Shown here in pieces: positions 1 to 7,682 of a DNA stretch of 10,041 bases. Both the position numbers and the translations under genes were made by a program. The stretch is from assembly GCA_019314005.1 (NCBI GenBank), contig JAFDAE010000178.1:1-10041 (forward strand), written 5' to 3'. Numbering within the stretch: position 1 is the stretch's first letter; each line of letters starts with the position of its first letter. This stretch comes from Deltaproteobacteria bacterium (GTDB taxonomy: Bacteria; Desulfobacterota; Desulfobacteria; C00003060; C00003106). Below the pieces are notes generated by a model that was not told the origin of the DNA, searched no databases, and saw nothing but the letters and a program-made list of their open reading frames with translations.

Positions 1-157
1 CGGCAAGCTCAGGGGTCTTGCAAAGTTCTAAGAATTCCGGTTTTTCGCGAACTGCGCGACATGCTGCCATATAGCTGCCGGCTGGTCGCATTATCCAGAT
101 CGGGGTTCTATCAACTTCCTGCCTGAAACACGCCTTGATAAATCGGTAGTCTGACAC
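1..157 (-). CDS. hemE: HemE-like uroporphyrinogen decarboxylase, N-terminal part (runs off left edge)
   Basis: Uroporphyrinogen decarboxylases remove four acetate carboxyls from uroporphyrinogen III in the cytoplasm to give coproporphyrinogen III. Only 52 codons lie in the window. Residues 15-24 ([10 protein letters not shown]) and the stretch ending CKTPELA match the HemE N-terminus. The start is a GTG at 155-157, with AGGAG at 165-169 and a 7-nt spacer; an ATG one base away is in another frame and stops after 16 codons. The usual motif MRQAGRYxPEY reads [11 protein letters not shown] here, so the second of two conserved substrate-contacting arginines is Ser, and Pro-Glu-Tyr is Ala-Ala-Cys. 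The gene follows ahbD in the same direction after 85 nt. It may be a true HemE with an altered pocket or a diverged paralogue; the missing C-terminus would decide. Confidence 0.75.
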   Translation of the reverse strand, partial: MSDYRFIKACFRQEVDRTPIWIMRPAGSYMAACRAVREKPEFLELCKTPELA

Positions 158-164
158 GCATGTT

Positions 165-169
165 CTCCT
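165..169 (-). promoter_or_regulatory. Ribosome binding site deciding the hemE GTG start
   Basis: On the minus strand AGGAG lies 7 nt before the GTG codon of the HemE-like gene. It supports GTG over the overlapping ATG, whose frame closes quickly. The outer end of the 13-bp hairpin at 175-209 is only five bases upstream. Confidence 0.65.
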
Positions 170-174
170 TGTTT

Positions 175-209
175 CGGGTTGCGGGTTACGAGTTAAAACC
201 CGCAACCCG
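175..209. repeat. Perfect 13-bp inverted repeat between ahbD and hemE
   Basis: CGGGTTGCGGGTT (175-187) and its exact complement AACCCGCAACCCG (197-209) are separated by 9 nt. No T-run follows on either strand, so a simple terminator is unlikely. The position directly before the hemE ribosome binding site suggests an mRNA hairpin that could affect hemE translation or separate it from ahbD. The words (gggttgcgggtt, then ctcgcaac) also look like simple repeat-derived spacer DNA. The function is inferred. Confidence 0.6.
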
Positions 210-242
210 TAGCTCGCAACTGCTCCTTTGGGACTTTGCCAA

Positions 243-1169
243 CTATGAATCTATCTTTTTCTTTTTGCCTTTCGTATAGCCTAACGGAGTGTAACTACAG
301 AATGGCTCCTCAGCCATGTAGTCGTCATAAATGGCCCGTGCCCGTGCCCGGCATCCGCCGCAGACGCTGATATATTCGCATTTCCCGCATCGCCCTTTAT
401 ATTTGTCAAACGAGCGGAGGTCGTTGAAGAGTTGCGAATTTTCCCATATCTCTTTGAAGGGGGTTTTTTTGATGTTTCCGGCACTTACCGGGAAATATGA
501 GCAGGGGTTGACATTCCCGAAGCAGTCTATAAAGCAGATCGACTGCGCTGCGATGCATCCTTTACTACTTGTAATAAGCTCAGAAAGAATGTCCTCGCCT
601 CTCCCTGTGGGAACAATCATAAACATATACCATGCCTTGGCGCCTATCTTCTTAGCCAGTTTGTAAATATTTTCTATGTCGTGTTGGTTCCGCCGCGTAA
701 AAGAACTGTTGATCAAAAATTCCATGTTATTCCGCCGAAAGCATTCTGCAGCCCTGATCACGGCTTTAAATGCTCCTTTCTGCTGGCGGAAATTATCATG
801 TATCTCCGCTGTCGAACCGTCCAGACTTAAAGAACATATCCGTATTCCCGCTTCCTTCATCTTTGCAACCCGCTTATCAGTGACAAGCACTCCATTCGTG
901 GCCATGGCCATCCTGAGTCCAAGTTCCGTGCCGTGTTTTGCAATATCAAAAATATCCTTCCGCAGAAGCGGTTCCCCTCCTGAAAGGACCAATACCGGCT
1001 TGCAATAAGATGCGATATCTTCTAAGAGCTTGAATGATTCCTGAGTTGTAAAATCACCCGATGGAGCAGAAAGGTCTGACGAAGCCCGGCAATGAATACA
1101 CCGCAAGTTACACTTTTCAGTCACTTCCCAGGCGATCCATTTTGGTACAAATTTTTGTTCTGGTTCCAT
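243..1169 (-). CDS. ahbD: Radical SAM/SPASM protein, AhbD-type heme b synthase, internally shortened
   Basis: AhbD converts Fe-coproporphyrin III to heme b by radical-SAM decarboxylation of two propionates, the last step of the siroheme-dependent route of anaerobes. The 308-residue product has the SAM cluster motif C20-x3-C24-x2-C27, GGEP at 64-67, the family phrase VPTGRG at 186-191, and a SPASM domain with C205, C212, C216, C223, C261, C264, C270, C273 and C291 ([13 protein letters not shown], then AEEPFC). AGGAT at 1176-1180 lies 7 nt before the ATG. In AhbD proteins as I recall them, about 50 residues including a TCAPHY-like segment separate VPTGRG from the first SPASM cysteine. Here only 13 residues lie between the end of that motif and C205, without a frameshift. 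It could instead be a related radical SAM maturase, but the AhbD-like wording is strong. It precedes a HemE-like gene in the same direction. Confidence 0.8.
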   Translation of the reverse strand: MEPEQKFVPKWIAWEVTEKCNLRCIHCRASSDLSAPSGDFTTQESFKLLEDIASYCKPVLVLSGGEPLLRKDIFDIAKHGTELGLRMAMATNGVLVTDKRVAKMKEAGIRICSLSLDGSTAEIHDNFRQQKGAFKAVIRAAECFRRNNMEFLINSSFTRRNQHDIENIYKLAKKIGAKAWYMFMIVPTGRGEDILSELITSSKGCIAAQSICFIDCFGNVNPCSYFPVSAGNIKKTPFKEIWENSQLFNDLRSFDKYKGRCGKCEYISVCGGCRARARAIYDDYMAEEPFCSYTPLGYTKGKKKKIDS

Positions 1170-1198
1170 TTGTTAATCCTGATCTATCCTATGGCTCC

Positions 1199-1221
1199 AG
1201 CAGGGATTCCCCTGCTTTTTT
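1199..1221 (+). terminator. Terminator-like hairpin, plus strand
   Basis: AGCAGGG and CCCTGCT form a perfect 7-bp stem (1199-1205 / 1210-1216) with an ATTC loop, followed by six T residues on the plus strand. This is a standard intrinsic terminator shape, but no plus-strand gene lies before it in the window. Read on the minus strand it is a leader hairpin about 30 nt before the ahbD start and lacks a T-run. Confidence 0.5.
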
Positions 1222-1352
1222 ATGACTTATAACTGTGCGAAGATTTTTTGTCAAATAATTAGAATGAAATGCAGAGGAGAAGATATTGGTGGGCATTTAT
1301 CATTGAAAAAATGACAGATGACAAATGCAAAATGATAAGTGAAGGCGTTATA

Positions 1353-1426
1353 TAGGAGGCTGTCCGAGAATTCTGATCCTACTGCAAAAGAGTGAGAAAC
1401 GGCCCAAATTTTCGGACAGCCTCCTA
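1353..1426. mobile_element. MITE-like inverted-repeat element with TA flanks, at the cytochrome stop codon
   Basis: Bases 1353-1372 pair with 1407-1426: 20 bp with a single G-T mismatch, around a 34-nt centre. The core from 1355 to 1424 is 70 bp, with ends starting GGAGGCTGTCCGA, and is bordered by TA on both sides as for a TA-target transposon. No transposase is encoded, so it would have to be moved in trans. The minus-strand TAG stop of the cytochrome gene lies exactly at its edge (1424-1426). It could alternatively act as a transcription-ending hairpin for that gene, though no T-run follows on the minus strand. The termini are unrelated to the 143-bp repeat family elsewhere in the window. 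Confidence 0.6.
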
Positions 1427-1918
1427 ATGCGCTCCCCCATAGATGAGCGGTTTATAATTAAACGCTTCGATCCTTTCCGGACAGTGGCATGTTTCACAGT
1501 CTTTGGGAGTCAAGTTTGATTTTATATCATCCTTTTTTTCTGTCTTTGCGTGAAGGCTTCCAGGCCCATGACAGACTTCGCATCCTGCTATACTCAGATG
1601 GGGGGTTTCAGACTCTGATTGAAATCCCCCGGGTTTGCCGTATCCTGTTGTATGACATTCGTAACAGGTCTTCAGCTCTTCCGGGGTCAGATCTTTTTCC
1701 ATCTTTTTTACGCTTTCATAGGAATGCCGTTTGCGCGCACTCTTCATAAAGCTTTCGTATTCTCCTTGGTGACATTCCCTACAAACATCCATACCGACAT
1801 AAGTCTTGATCGATGAGCACCATGCATTGTTATGATTTCCACCCACCAAAAGGGCTGAGAGAACCAAAAAAGGCATAAGAACAATCAGGGACACATAATT
1901 TCTCTTTAGGCGATACAT
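1424..1918 (-). CDS. Tetraheme cytochrome c (cytochrome c554-like), exported
   Basis: The 164-residue product carries four CxxCH heme-attachment motifs: CRECH, CYECH, CEVCH and CETCH, with first cysteines at residues 46, 85, 113 and 141. They follow an N-terminal basic-hydrophobic signal peptide (residues 1 to about 35). It is therefore a periplasmic or outer-face multiheme electron carrier resembling the cytochrome c554/NapC-like 'cytochrome c family protein' group; the redox partner is unknown. The ATG at 1916-1918 is chosen because GGGGAG lies 6 nt upstream and the signal sequence begins there; an in-frame TTG 14 codons earlier has no ribosome site. The protein ends LIYGGAH. The final His could be a distal heme ligand, and the ending looks natural rather than truncated. 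It lies 85 nt after the CDF transporter in the same direction. Confidence 0.85.
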   Translation of the reverse strand: MYRLKRNYVSLIVLMPFLVLSALLVGGNHNNAWCSSIKTYVGMDVCRECHQGEYESFMKSARKRHSYESVKKMEKDLTPEELKTCYECHTTGYGKPGGFQSESETPHLSIAGCEVCHGPGSLHAKTEKKDDIKSNLTPKDCETCHCPERIEAFNYKPLIYGGAH

Positions 1919-1954
1919 AGGGCACTCCCCTGTACTGTGTTTTAATAGATTATT

Positions 1955-1977
1955 TAACAAAGGAGGTACAATGTTGC
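1955..1977 (-). promoter_or_regulatory. Possible promoter for the cytochrome gene
   Basis: In the spacer after the CDF gene, the minus strand reads TTGCAA, then 16-17 nt, then TTAAAT/TAAATA, a fair match to sigma-70 boxes. A transcript from it would start roughly 30 nt before the cytochrome ATG. The match is modest, and cotranscription with the CDF gene is equally possible. Confidence 0.25.
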
Positions 1978-2003
1978 AAGGTTTTTTGAGACTTTTTCAG
2001 AGA

Positions 2004-2882
2004 TCACTTTTCGGCCGGCTCCATATGAACCAATACATCCATCACTTCCGGAAGTTCTGCAAAGATTCTATCTTCCACTTCCGTAGCGATCTCGTGCCCG
2101 GCTTCTACCGTGATGTGTGGATCGACCTCTATATTAAAATCGACAATAATTCTGTTCCCAGAGTGTCTTGCCCTCATCTGGCTAACCCGTATAACCCCCG
2201 GGGCGCTCATTGCTGTTGCCTTGATTTTATCAAGGATATGTGCTGCCGGAGCCGAGTCGATGATATTTCTTGTTCCTTCCCACGCAATTTGGCAGCCTAT
2301 CCAGATGATAAAAAATGACACCAGAAGTGCGGCGTAGGAATCGAGGATACGCCAATCCGGATTAACATAGGCTGCCCCGACTCCGACAAGAACGGCCAGG
2401 GACGAGAAGGCATCTGATCGATGATGCCACGCATTCCCGATTAACACGGAACTCTTTATTTTCTTGCCGATCTGTCTTGTAAACCGAAATAATACCTCGT
2501 TCAAAACAACGGAGATCACCGCCACAACAATTGCCATTTTTTCGGGCAAGAGACCTCTGTGGTGATATATATTTAAGAAAGCATTCCTGGCTATAAGGAC
2601 TCCTGTGCCTAAGAGAAAAATTCCAAGAAACATTGCCGTGAGGGTCTCAACCTTTCCATGTCCGTAGTGATGTTCCTCGTCCTTTTTTTTCCTTAGATAT
2701 TTTAGCCCGATAAGCGCTAAAAGGTCAGTGAAAAAATCTGAGATACTATGAACAGCATCAGCTATAAGAGCATAACTCTGCCCCCATACACCGCCAGCCA
2801 GTTTAATAACAAATAAGAAAAGGTTGACCAATATACCTGTGACGGTTATGTGGACGCCTGACTTGTAGTCATGGTCTTTCAT
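2004..2882 (-). CDS. Cation diffusion facilitator (CDF) metal/proton antiporter, YiiP/FieF-like
   Basis: CDF proteins export divalent metals (Zn, Fe, Mn, Co) across the inner membrane by proton exchange. The 292-residue protein has six hydrophobic segments up to about residue 200 and a cytoplasmic ZT-dimer domain after that. Residue numbering follows E. coli YiiP: membrane site H45/D49 (HSISD) and H153/D157 (HHRSD), loop site D68, H71, H75 (DEEHHYGH), and C-terminal histidines at 240, 256, 263 and 286. YiiP has Asp at position 45, whereas His there is typical of zinc-selective CDFs, so zinc is the likeliest substrate. A TAA four codons upstream fixes the ATG as the earliest start, and no clear ribosome site precedes it. 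It is followed by the cytochrome gene. Confidence 0.88.
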   Translation of the reverse strand: MKDHDYKSGVHITVTGILVNLFLFVIKLAGGVWGQSYALIADAVHSISDFFTDLLALIGLKYLRKKKDEEHHYGHGKVETLTAMFLGIFLLGTGVLIARNAFLNIYHHRGLLPEKMAIVVAVISVVLNEVLFRFTRQIGKKIKSSVLIGNAWHHRSDAFSSLAVLVGVGAAYVNPDWRILDSYAALLVSFFIIWIGCQIAWEGTRNIIDSAPAAHILDKIKATAMSAPGVIRVSQMRARHSGNRIIVDFNIEVDPHITVEAGHEIATEVEDRIFAELPEVMDVLVHMEPAEK

Positions 2883-3026
2883 GAAAATAACTTATGAATT
2901 ATGGAATTGAGGGATTGTGAAGAGGACACTTATTATTTTGTGTGGATGGCACACAATATCACCGTCATCTATCATGACAGCAAGTAATCCAAAGATATTA
3001 ATTCCTAAATTCCTTAATCTGAAATA

Positions 3027-4484
3027 TTATAATTTGGGCTTTTGTATATGATGATTTGTCGCCTGTTCAAAATTATACGCTATTTTTAAAAGTTTTTCCT
3101 CATTAAAATGGCTTGCCAGGATTTGAAGCCCTATCGGGAGTCCCGCTTGGCTGAACCCGCATGGGACCGAGACACCGGGAATGCCTGCAAGGTTGGCAGA
3201 TAGAGTAAATATATCAGAGAGGTACATTGTGAGCGGGTCCTCAATTTTTTCGCCCAGCCTAAAGGCCGGTGTTGGTGCAGCAGGTGTAAGGATAACATCA
3301 CATGTTTCGAACGCCTTCTTATAATCTTCCGTTATTAACGTTCGCACTTGTGATGCCTTGCCGTAATAAGCATCATAGTAACCGGCGGAAAGGGCATAGG
3401 TGCCGAGTATAATACGCCGCTGGACTTCCGGGCCAAATCCCGTGGAACGCGTGCTTCTGTACATTTGAAGGAGGTCCTCTGAAGATTCATCCCTAAAACC
3501 GTATCTTACGCCATCGTACCGTGCCAGATTGGAGCTTGCCTCTGCCGGGGCAATGAGATAATAAACGGCTATGGAATAGTCATTATGAGGAAGAATTACT
3601 TCACGGCAGGTTGCCCCCAGTCCCTCTATTACTTTAACCGCTTTTTGGAAGGCCCCCGCAACATCAGGGTCGACCCCCCCGCTATCATATCCCGTGGGGA
3701 TTCCAACAGTTACCCCTTTCAGACCGGATATCAGTGCCTTTGTATAATCAGGGACCTCTCGTTGGACCGACGTGGAATCGTTGGGGTCATGACCGCTGAT
3801 TACGTTTAACAATAAAGCTGCGTCTGTGATGTCCTTTGTGATCGGGCCTATCTGATCGAGGGAAGATGCAAAAGCCACCAAGCCGAATCGAGATACCCTG
3901 CCATATGTAGGCTTCAAGCCTACAACACCACAGTGAGAAGATGGCTGACGGATTGATCCCCCGGTATCAGTCCCAAGTGATCCTATACACATATCCGCGG
4001 CAACAGTTGCCGCGGAACCGCCACTCGACCCCCCTGGGATCCTATCTAAGTCCCATGGATTGCGGGTTATCTTAATAGCGGAATTTTCTGTAGAAGATCC
4101 CATTCCAAATTCATCCAGGTTGGTCTTCCCAACGATAACAGCATTGGCCGACTTCAATTTTTGAACAACTGTACTATCATAGTTTGGGATAAATCCTTTG
4201 AGAATTTTTGACGCACATGTGGTCTGAATACCCTTGGTACAGATAATGTCCTTAATAGATAAGGGGATGCCTGTAAGAGGCGTACAATCCCCATTTTTCA
4301 TACTCCCATCCGCTGCATCTGCATGGGCCAATGCCTGATCCTTGTCTACCGTTATGTAGGCTCCAACACGATCTTCCACCGCCTCAGTTCTATCCAATAC
4401 CGCCTCAGTAAGCTCCCTTGAGCTGATCTCTCTCTTTTTCAAAAGCTCATGCGCCTCATGAATAGTCAGACTGTACAATTCCAT
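3027..4484 (-). CDS. gatA: Asp-tRNA(Asn)/Glu-tRNA(Gln) amidotransferase subunit A
   Basis: GatA is the amidase subunit of the GatCAB complex. It releases ammonia from glutamine, which GatB uses to convert Glu-tRNA(Gln) or Asp-tRNA(Asn) to the amide form. The 485-residue sequence is complete and ordinary: the amidase triad is K78 (SIKD), S153 (GGSSGGS) and S177 (DTGGSIRQP), in line with the known Lys/cis-Ser/Ser set of bacterial GatA. The start [10 protein letters not shown] is the normal GatA N-terminus, with AAAGGG 9 nt upstream. The open frame continues 29 codons further upstream into the repeat at 4526-4668, which is not family sequence. gatA is separated from gatC by 177 nt, mostly that repeat, although the two are often adjacent. 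GatB lies outside the window. Confidence 0.96.
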   Translation of the reverse strand: MELYSLTIHEAHELLKKREISSRELTEAVLDRTEAVEDRVGAYITVDKDQALAHADAADGSMKNGDCTPLTGIPLSIKDIICTKGIQTTCASKILKGFIPNYDSTVVQKLKSANAVIVGKTNLDEFGMGSSTENSAIKITRNPWDLDRIPGGSSGGSAATVAADMCIGSLGTDTGGSIRQPSSHCGVVGLKPTYGRVSRFGLVAFASSLDQIGPITKDITDAALLLNVISGHDPNDSTSVQREVPDYTKALISGLKGVTVGIPTGYDSGGVDPDVAGAFQKAVKVIEGLGATCREVILPHNDYSIAVYYLIAPAEASSNLARYDGVRYGFRDESSEDLLQMYRSTRSTGFGPEVQRRIILGTYALSAGYYDAYYGKASQVRTLITEDYKKAFETCDVILTPAAPTPAFRLGEKIEDPLTMYLSDIFTLSANLAGIPGVSVPCGFSQAGLPIGLQILASHFNEEKLLKIAYNFEQATNHHIQKPKL

Positions 4485-4525
4485 GGATATTACCCTTTTT
4501 CGGTTTGTATAAAAAAACCAACCCC

Positions 4526-4668
4526 TTTGTAGCCTGGAAGAGGTAGTTTTTGGCTCAAGACAAGGCCGCACAAGAGATTACACCGCAGGCGTAGCCCTGC
4601 TACGTCGAGGATGGGATCCCGCGGAGAACGCCGTATTGAGTCAAAAAATGCCTTTCCCAGGCTACAAA
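4526..4668 (+). repeat. Structured palindromic repeat, copy A (143 bp, between gatC and gatA)
   Basis: The element is self-complementary end to end. The outer arm starting TTTGTAGCCTGG (4526) pairs with the end at 4668, and TTTTTGGCTCAA (4547-4558) pairs with TTGAGTCAAAAAA (4636-4648). The centre has ACCGCAGG (4582-4589), an apical hairpin CGTAGC-CCT-GCTACG (4590-4604), and TCGAGGAT (4605-4612). It aligns without gaps to copy B, offset by 1104 bp; I count about 80 matches over the central 97 bases. The gatC stop TAG lies inside its right arm (4662-4664). The strand given is the one reading TCGAGGAT, antisense to the host genes. Confidence 0.85.
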
Positions 4669-4946
4669 ATCTTCGGCACGACAAACACACCATCCTCTTT
4701 TTTCGGAGCGTTGGAAAGCGCCGCTTCATTAGATATTGAGGGGCGCACTTCGTCTTCGCGAAATACATTGGAGATAGAAATAGCATGCGATGTAGGAGGA
4801 ACTCCCTCTGTATTCAAGCGGTTTAATTTATCCATGTAGGCCAGGATATCCCCTACCTGCTTGGTGAAAAGTTCAACCGAGTCTTCATCCAGACTGAGTC
4901 GGGCCAATTTTGCCACATGGGCTATCTCCTCTTTTGTAATCCTCAT
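4662..4946 (-). CDS. gatC: Asp-tRNA(Asn)/Glu-tRNA(Gln) amidotransferase subunit C
   Basis: GatC is the small belt subunit that wraps GatA and GatB and stabilises the tRNA amidotransferase. The 94 residues cover the whole family: the N-terminal helix MRITKEEIAHVAKLARL, the central TEGVPPTSH, the FREDEVRPS motif, and the final acidic segment ending VPKIL. The ATG is 5 nt after the stop of the SPOR gene, which indicates cotranscription and probable translational coupling. An AAGG-type ribosome site overlaps the end of that gene. The TAG stop is formed within the right arm of repeat copy A. Many GatC proteins end one or two residues later (VPKVIE-like), so the repeat may have trimmed the tail trivially. 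Confidence 0.95.
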   Translation of the reverse strand: MRITKEEIAHVAKLARLSLDEDSVELFTKQVGDILAYMDKLNRLNTEGVPPTSHAISISNVFREDEVRPSISNEAALSNAPKKEDGVFVVPKIL

Positions 4947-4951
4947 AGGTT

Positions 4952-5575
4952 TTAGCCTTTTCCTTTCTTTCCTTTTCCTCCGGGAGTCTTTAACACTATA
5001 GGATCGAATTTTTCTTCCTCCCGCAATCGTCTAAGCATTTTTTGGGCATCGGCAGAGGAATTAAAATAACCTACGCACACCCTGTGCCACAGCCCCCTTC
5101 CGGGGATCTGTATTGTATACTTATAAGCGTCATATCCTTTTTTTTGTAGGGTATGGATCAGTTTTTCAGCCTCTCTCGGATTCTTCAGAGAAGCTACCTG
5201 CAGTGTTAACGTCCCTCGTTTGTTTGTGCCAACGGTTTTTTCTTTGGCAGCCGATATGGGCTTTTGTGTGTTTATCCGGGAGGACGATGGTTCGATATTC
5301 TTGAAACGCGCTTGTTCTTTTTTTTCCGTAAGGGTTTCATAAAAATCCAACAACGGCTTTTTAATAAGTTGTTTTGCTTCGCTTTCAGACTGTTTTTGTT
5401 CTTTTTGCAGAAGTTCCTCTTTAAGAGCTATTAACTCTTTTTGTAATTTTTCCACATCAAACTTGACAGCTACCGCGATTACACCGCATATCCACAATCC
5501 TTTTCGGGTCGATACAGTTTTGGCCTTTTTAGGACTCTTTGCAGCCGGTTTTTTATCTATCTTTTTTGCCATCAT
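4952..5575 (-). CDS. SPOR-domain protein with shortened membrane anchor
   Basis: SPOR domains bind denuded glycan strands of septal peptidoglycan. The 207-residue protein has a lysine-rich cytoplasmic tail (1-25), a short hydrophobic stretch GLWICGVIAVAV (26-37), a coiled coil rich in Lys/Glu (about 40-90), a linker, and a SPOR domain (about 119-195: GTLTLQVASL through the KFDPIVL segment). Relatives I recall from deltaproteobacteria have a full membrane helix followed by a VGRGTAPVKFD-like motif before the coiled coil; here AVKFDVEKLQKEL follows after only about a dozen hydrophobic residues. The anchor may have lost about 14 residues in frame. The start ATG at 5575 is chosen over an in-frame TTG three codons upstream; the next codon is also ATG, and the ribosome site is weak. 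It lies between argS and gatC, probably in one operon. Confidence 0.8.
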   Translation of the reverse strand: MMAKKIDKKPAAKSPKKAKTVSTRKGLWICGVIAVAVKFDVEKLQKELIALKEELLQKEQKQSESEAKQLIKKPLLDFYETLTEKKEQARFKNIEPSSSRINTQKPISAAKEKTVGTNKRGTLTLQVASLKNPREAEKLIHTLQKKGYDAYKYTIQIPGRGLWHRVCVGYFNSSADAQKMLRRLREEEKFDPIVLKTPGGKGKKGKG

Positions 5576-5629
5576 ATTAAGCAATTCCGGGATTTAGGAA
5601 TTTAGGGATTCAGGGTTCTTGGTTAGTTG

Positions 5630-5771
5630 GTTTCCATCCAGAAATGGTAGATTTTGTCCCAAGACAAGGCCGCACAAAGGTTTCTACCGGAGGCGTAGCC
5701 ACGCTACGTCGAGGATAGAAACCTGCGGAGAACGCAGTATGGGGGCAAAAGATGCCATTTCTGGATGGAAA

Positions 5772-5772
<1 letters not shown>
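5630..5772 (+). repeat. Structured palindromic repeat, copy B (143 bp, between argS and the SPOR gene)
   Basis: A perfect 18-bp outer inverted repeat (5630-5647 / 5755-5772; GTTTCCATCCAGAAATGG) encloses TTTTGTCCC / GGGGGCAAAA (5652-5660 / 5741-5750), then an exact 8-bp stem AGGTTTCT / AGAAACCT (5678-5685 / 5717-5724). Next comes an internal loop, ACCGGAGG facing TCGAGGAT, and an apical CGTAGC-CAC-GCTACG hairpin. Length and spacing equal copy A, but the outer arms differ from those of A while remaining self-complementary. The argS stop TAG (5772-5774) shares its last base with the end of the element. No target-site duplication is visible. Confidence 0.87.
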
Positions 5773-7448
<1,676 letters not shown>

Positions 7449-7477
7449 GTTCTTATATTATTCCTCGTTTCAACAAA

Positions 7478-7508
7478 ATAATCTCGTAAAAATTTTTTAC
7501 GAGATTAT
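7478..7508. promoter_or_regulatory. Perfect 31-bp AT-rich palindrome upstream of argS
   Basis: ATAATCTCGTAAAAA (7478-7492) and its exact complement (7494-7508) flank one central T. The dyad ends 30 bp before the argS start and is AT-rich, with an A-run meeting a T-run at its centre. This is more like a protein-binding operator or DNA bend than an intrinsic terminator. It overlaps a possible argS -10 element. An mRNA hairpin in the argS leader is the alternative. Confidence 0.65.
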
Positions 7509-7522
7509 CGTGTGTTTCTCAA
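7494..7522 (-). promoter_or_regulatory. Possible argS promoter
   Basis: On the minus strand TTGAGA (7517-7522) and TAAAAA (7494-7499) are separated by 17 bp and would direct a transcript towards argS. The -10 box lies inside the 31-bp palindrome, which would suit repression. The -10 box matches the consensus only moderately. Confidence 0.3.
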
Positions 7523-7540
7523 AATAAATTTTACTTTCTT

Positions 7541-7682
7541 GAGGCAGTCCCAAAACATCCCCTTTTGCCTAATCTCTGCGTCAGGCTAAGATTTTAATCC
7601 TCGAAATACTTCAAGTATTCCTGCGGTTCAAATCTTCGCCTTTCTTGACATTAGACAAAATTGAACATTTTGAAACTGCCTC
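7541..7682 (-). repeat. Structured palindromic repeat, copy C (142 bp, between argS and alr)
   Basis: Read on the minus strand, it has the same order of parts as copies A and B: an outer arm starting GAGGCAGT, TTTTGTCTAAT paired with ATTAGGCAAAA, an inner stem AGATTTGA / TAAAATCT (7 of 8 pairs), ACCGCAGG, the apical hairpin AATACTTGAAGTATT, TCGAGGAT, and ACGCAG. The plus-strand sites are 7620-7627 for ACCGCAGG, 7605-7619 for the hairpin and 7597-7604 for TCGAGGAT. Only the loop-side blocks are conserved; the stems are different sequences that still pair. TCTT occurs directly on both sides (7537-7540 and 7683-7686), a possible 4-bp target duplication. It lies upstream of both argS and alr. Confidence 0.8.

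Noticed and set aside
1971..2318. Plus-strand open frame of 115 codons preceded by a perfect AGGAGGT site
   Set aside because: It lies almost wholly antisense to the CDF transporter, is Cys-rich without a recognisable domain, and the ribosome-site match falls in the short spacer; best taken as chance.
2938..2956. 7-bp inverted repeat TTGTGTG/CACACAA between gatA and the CDF gene as the gatA terminator
   Set aside because: AT-rich short stem with no T-run after it on the minus strand; not convincing as a terminator.
2912..2995. 27-codon minus-strand open frame before the CDF gene (starts MIDDGDIVCH)
   Set aside because: No ribosome site, no recognised family, and its end lies in low-complexity spacer; too little support.
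4485..4571. N-terminal extension of gatA
   Set aside because: The extra 29 codons read partly through repeat copy A and do not resemble GatA; the family N-terminus starts at [10 protein letters not shown].
4490..4786. Minus-strand 98-codon open frame across gatC and repeat copy A
   Set aside because: It overlaps gatC in another frame and is otherwise made of repeat sequence.
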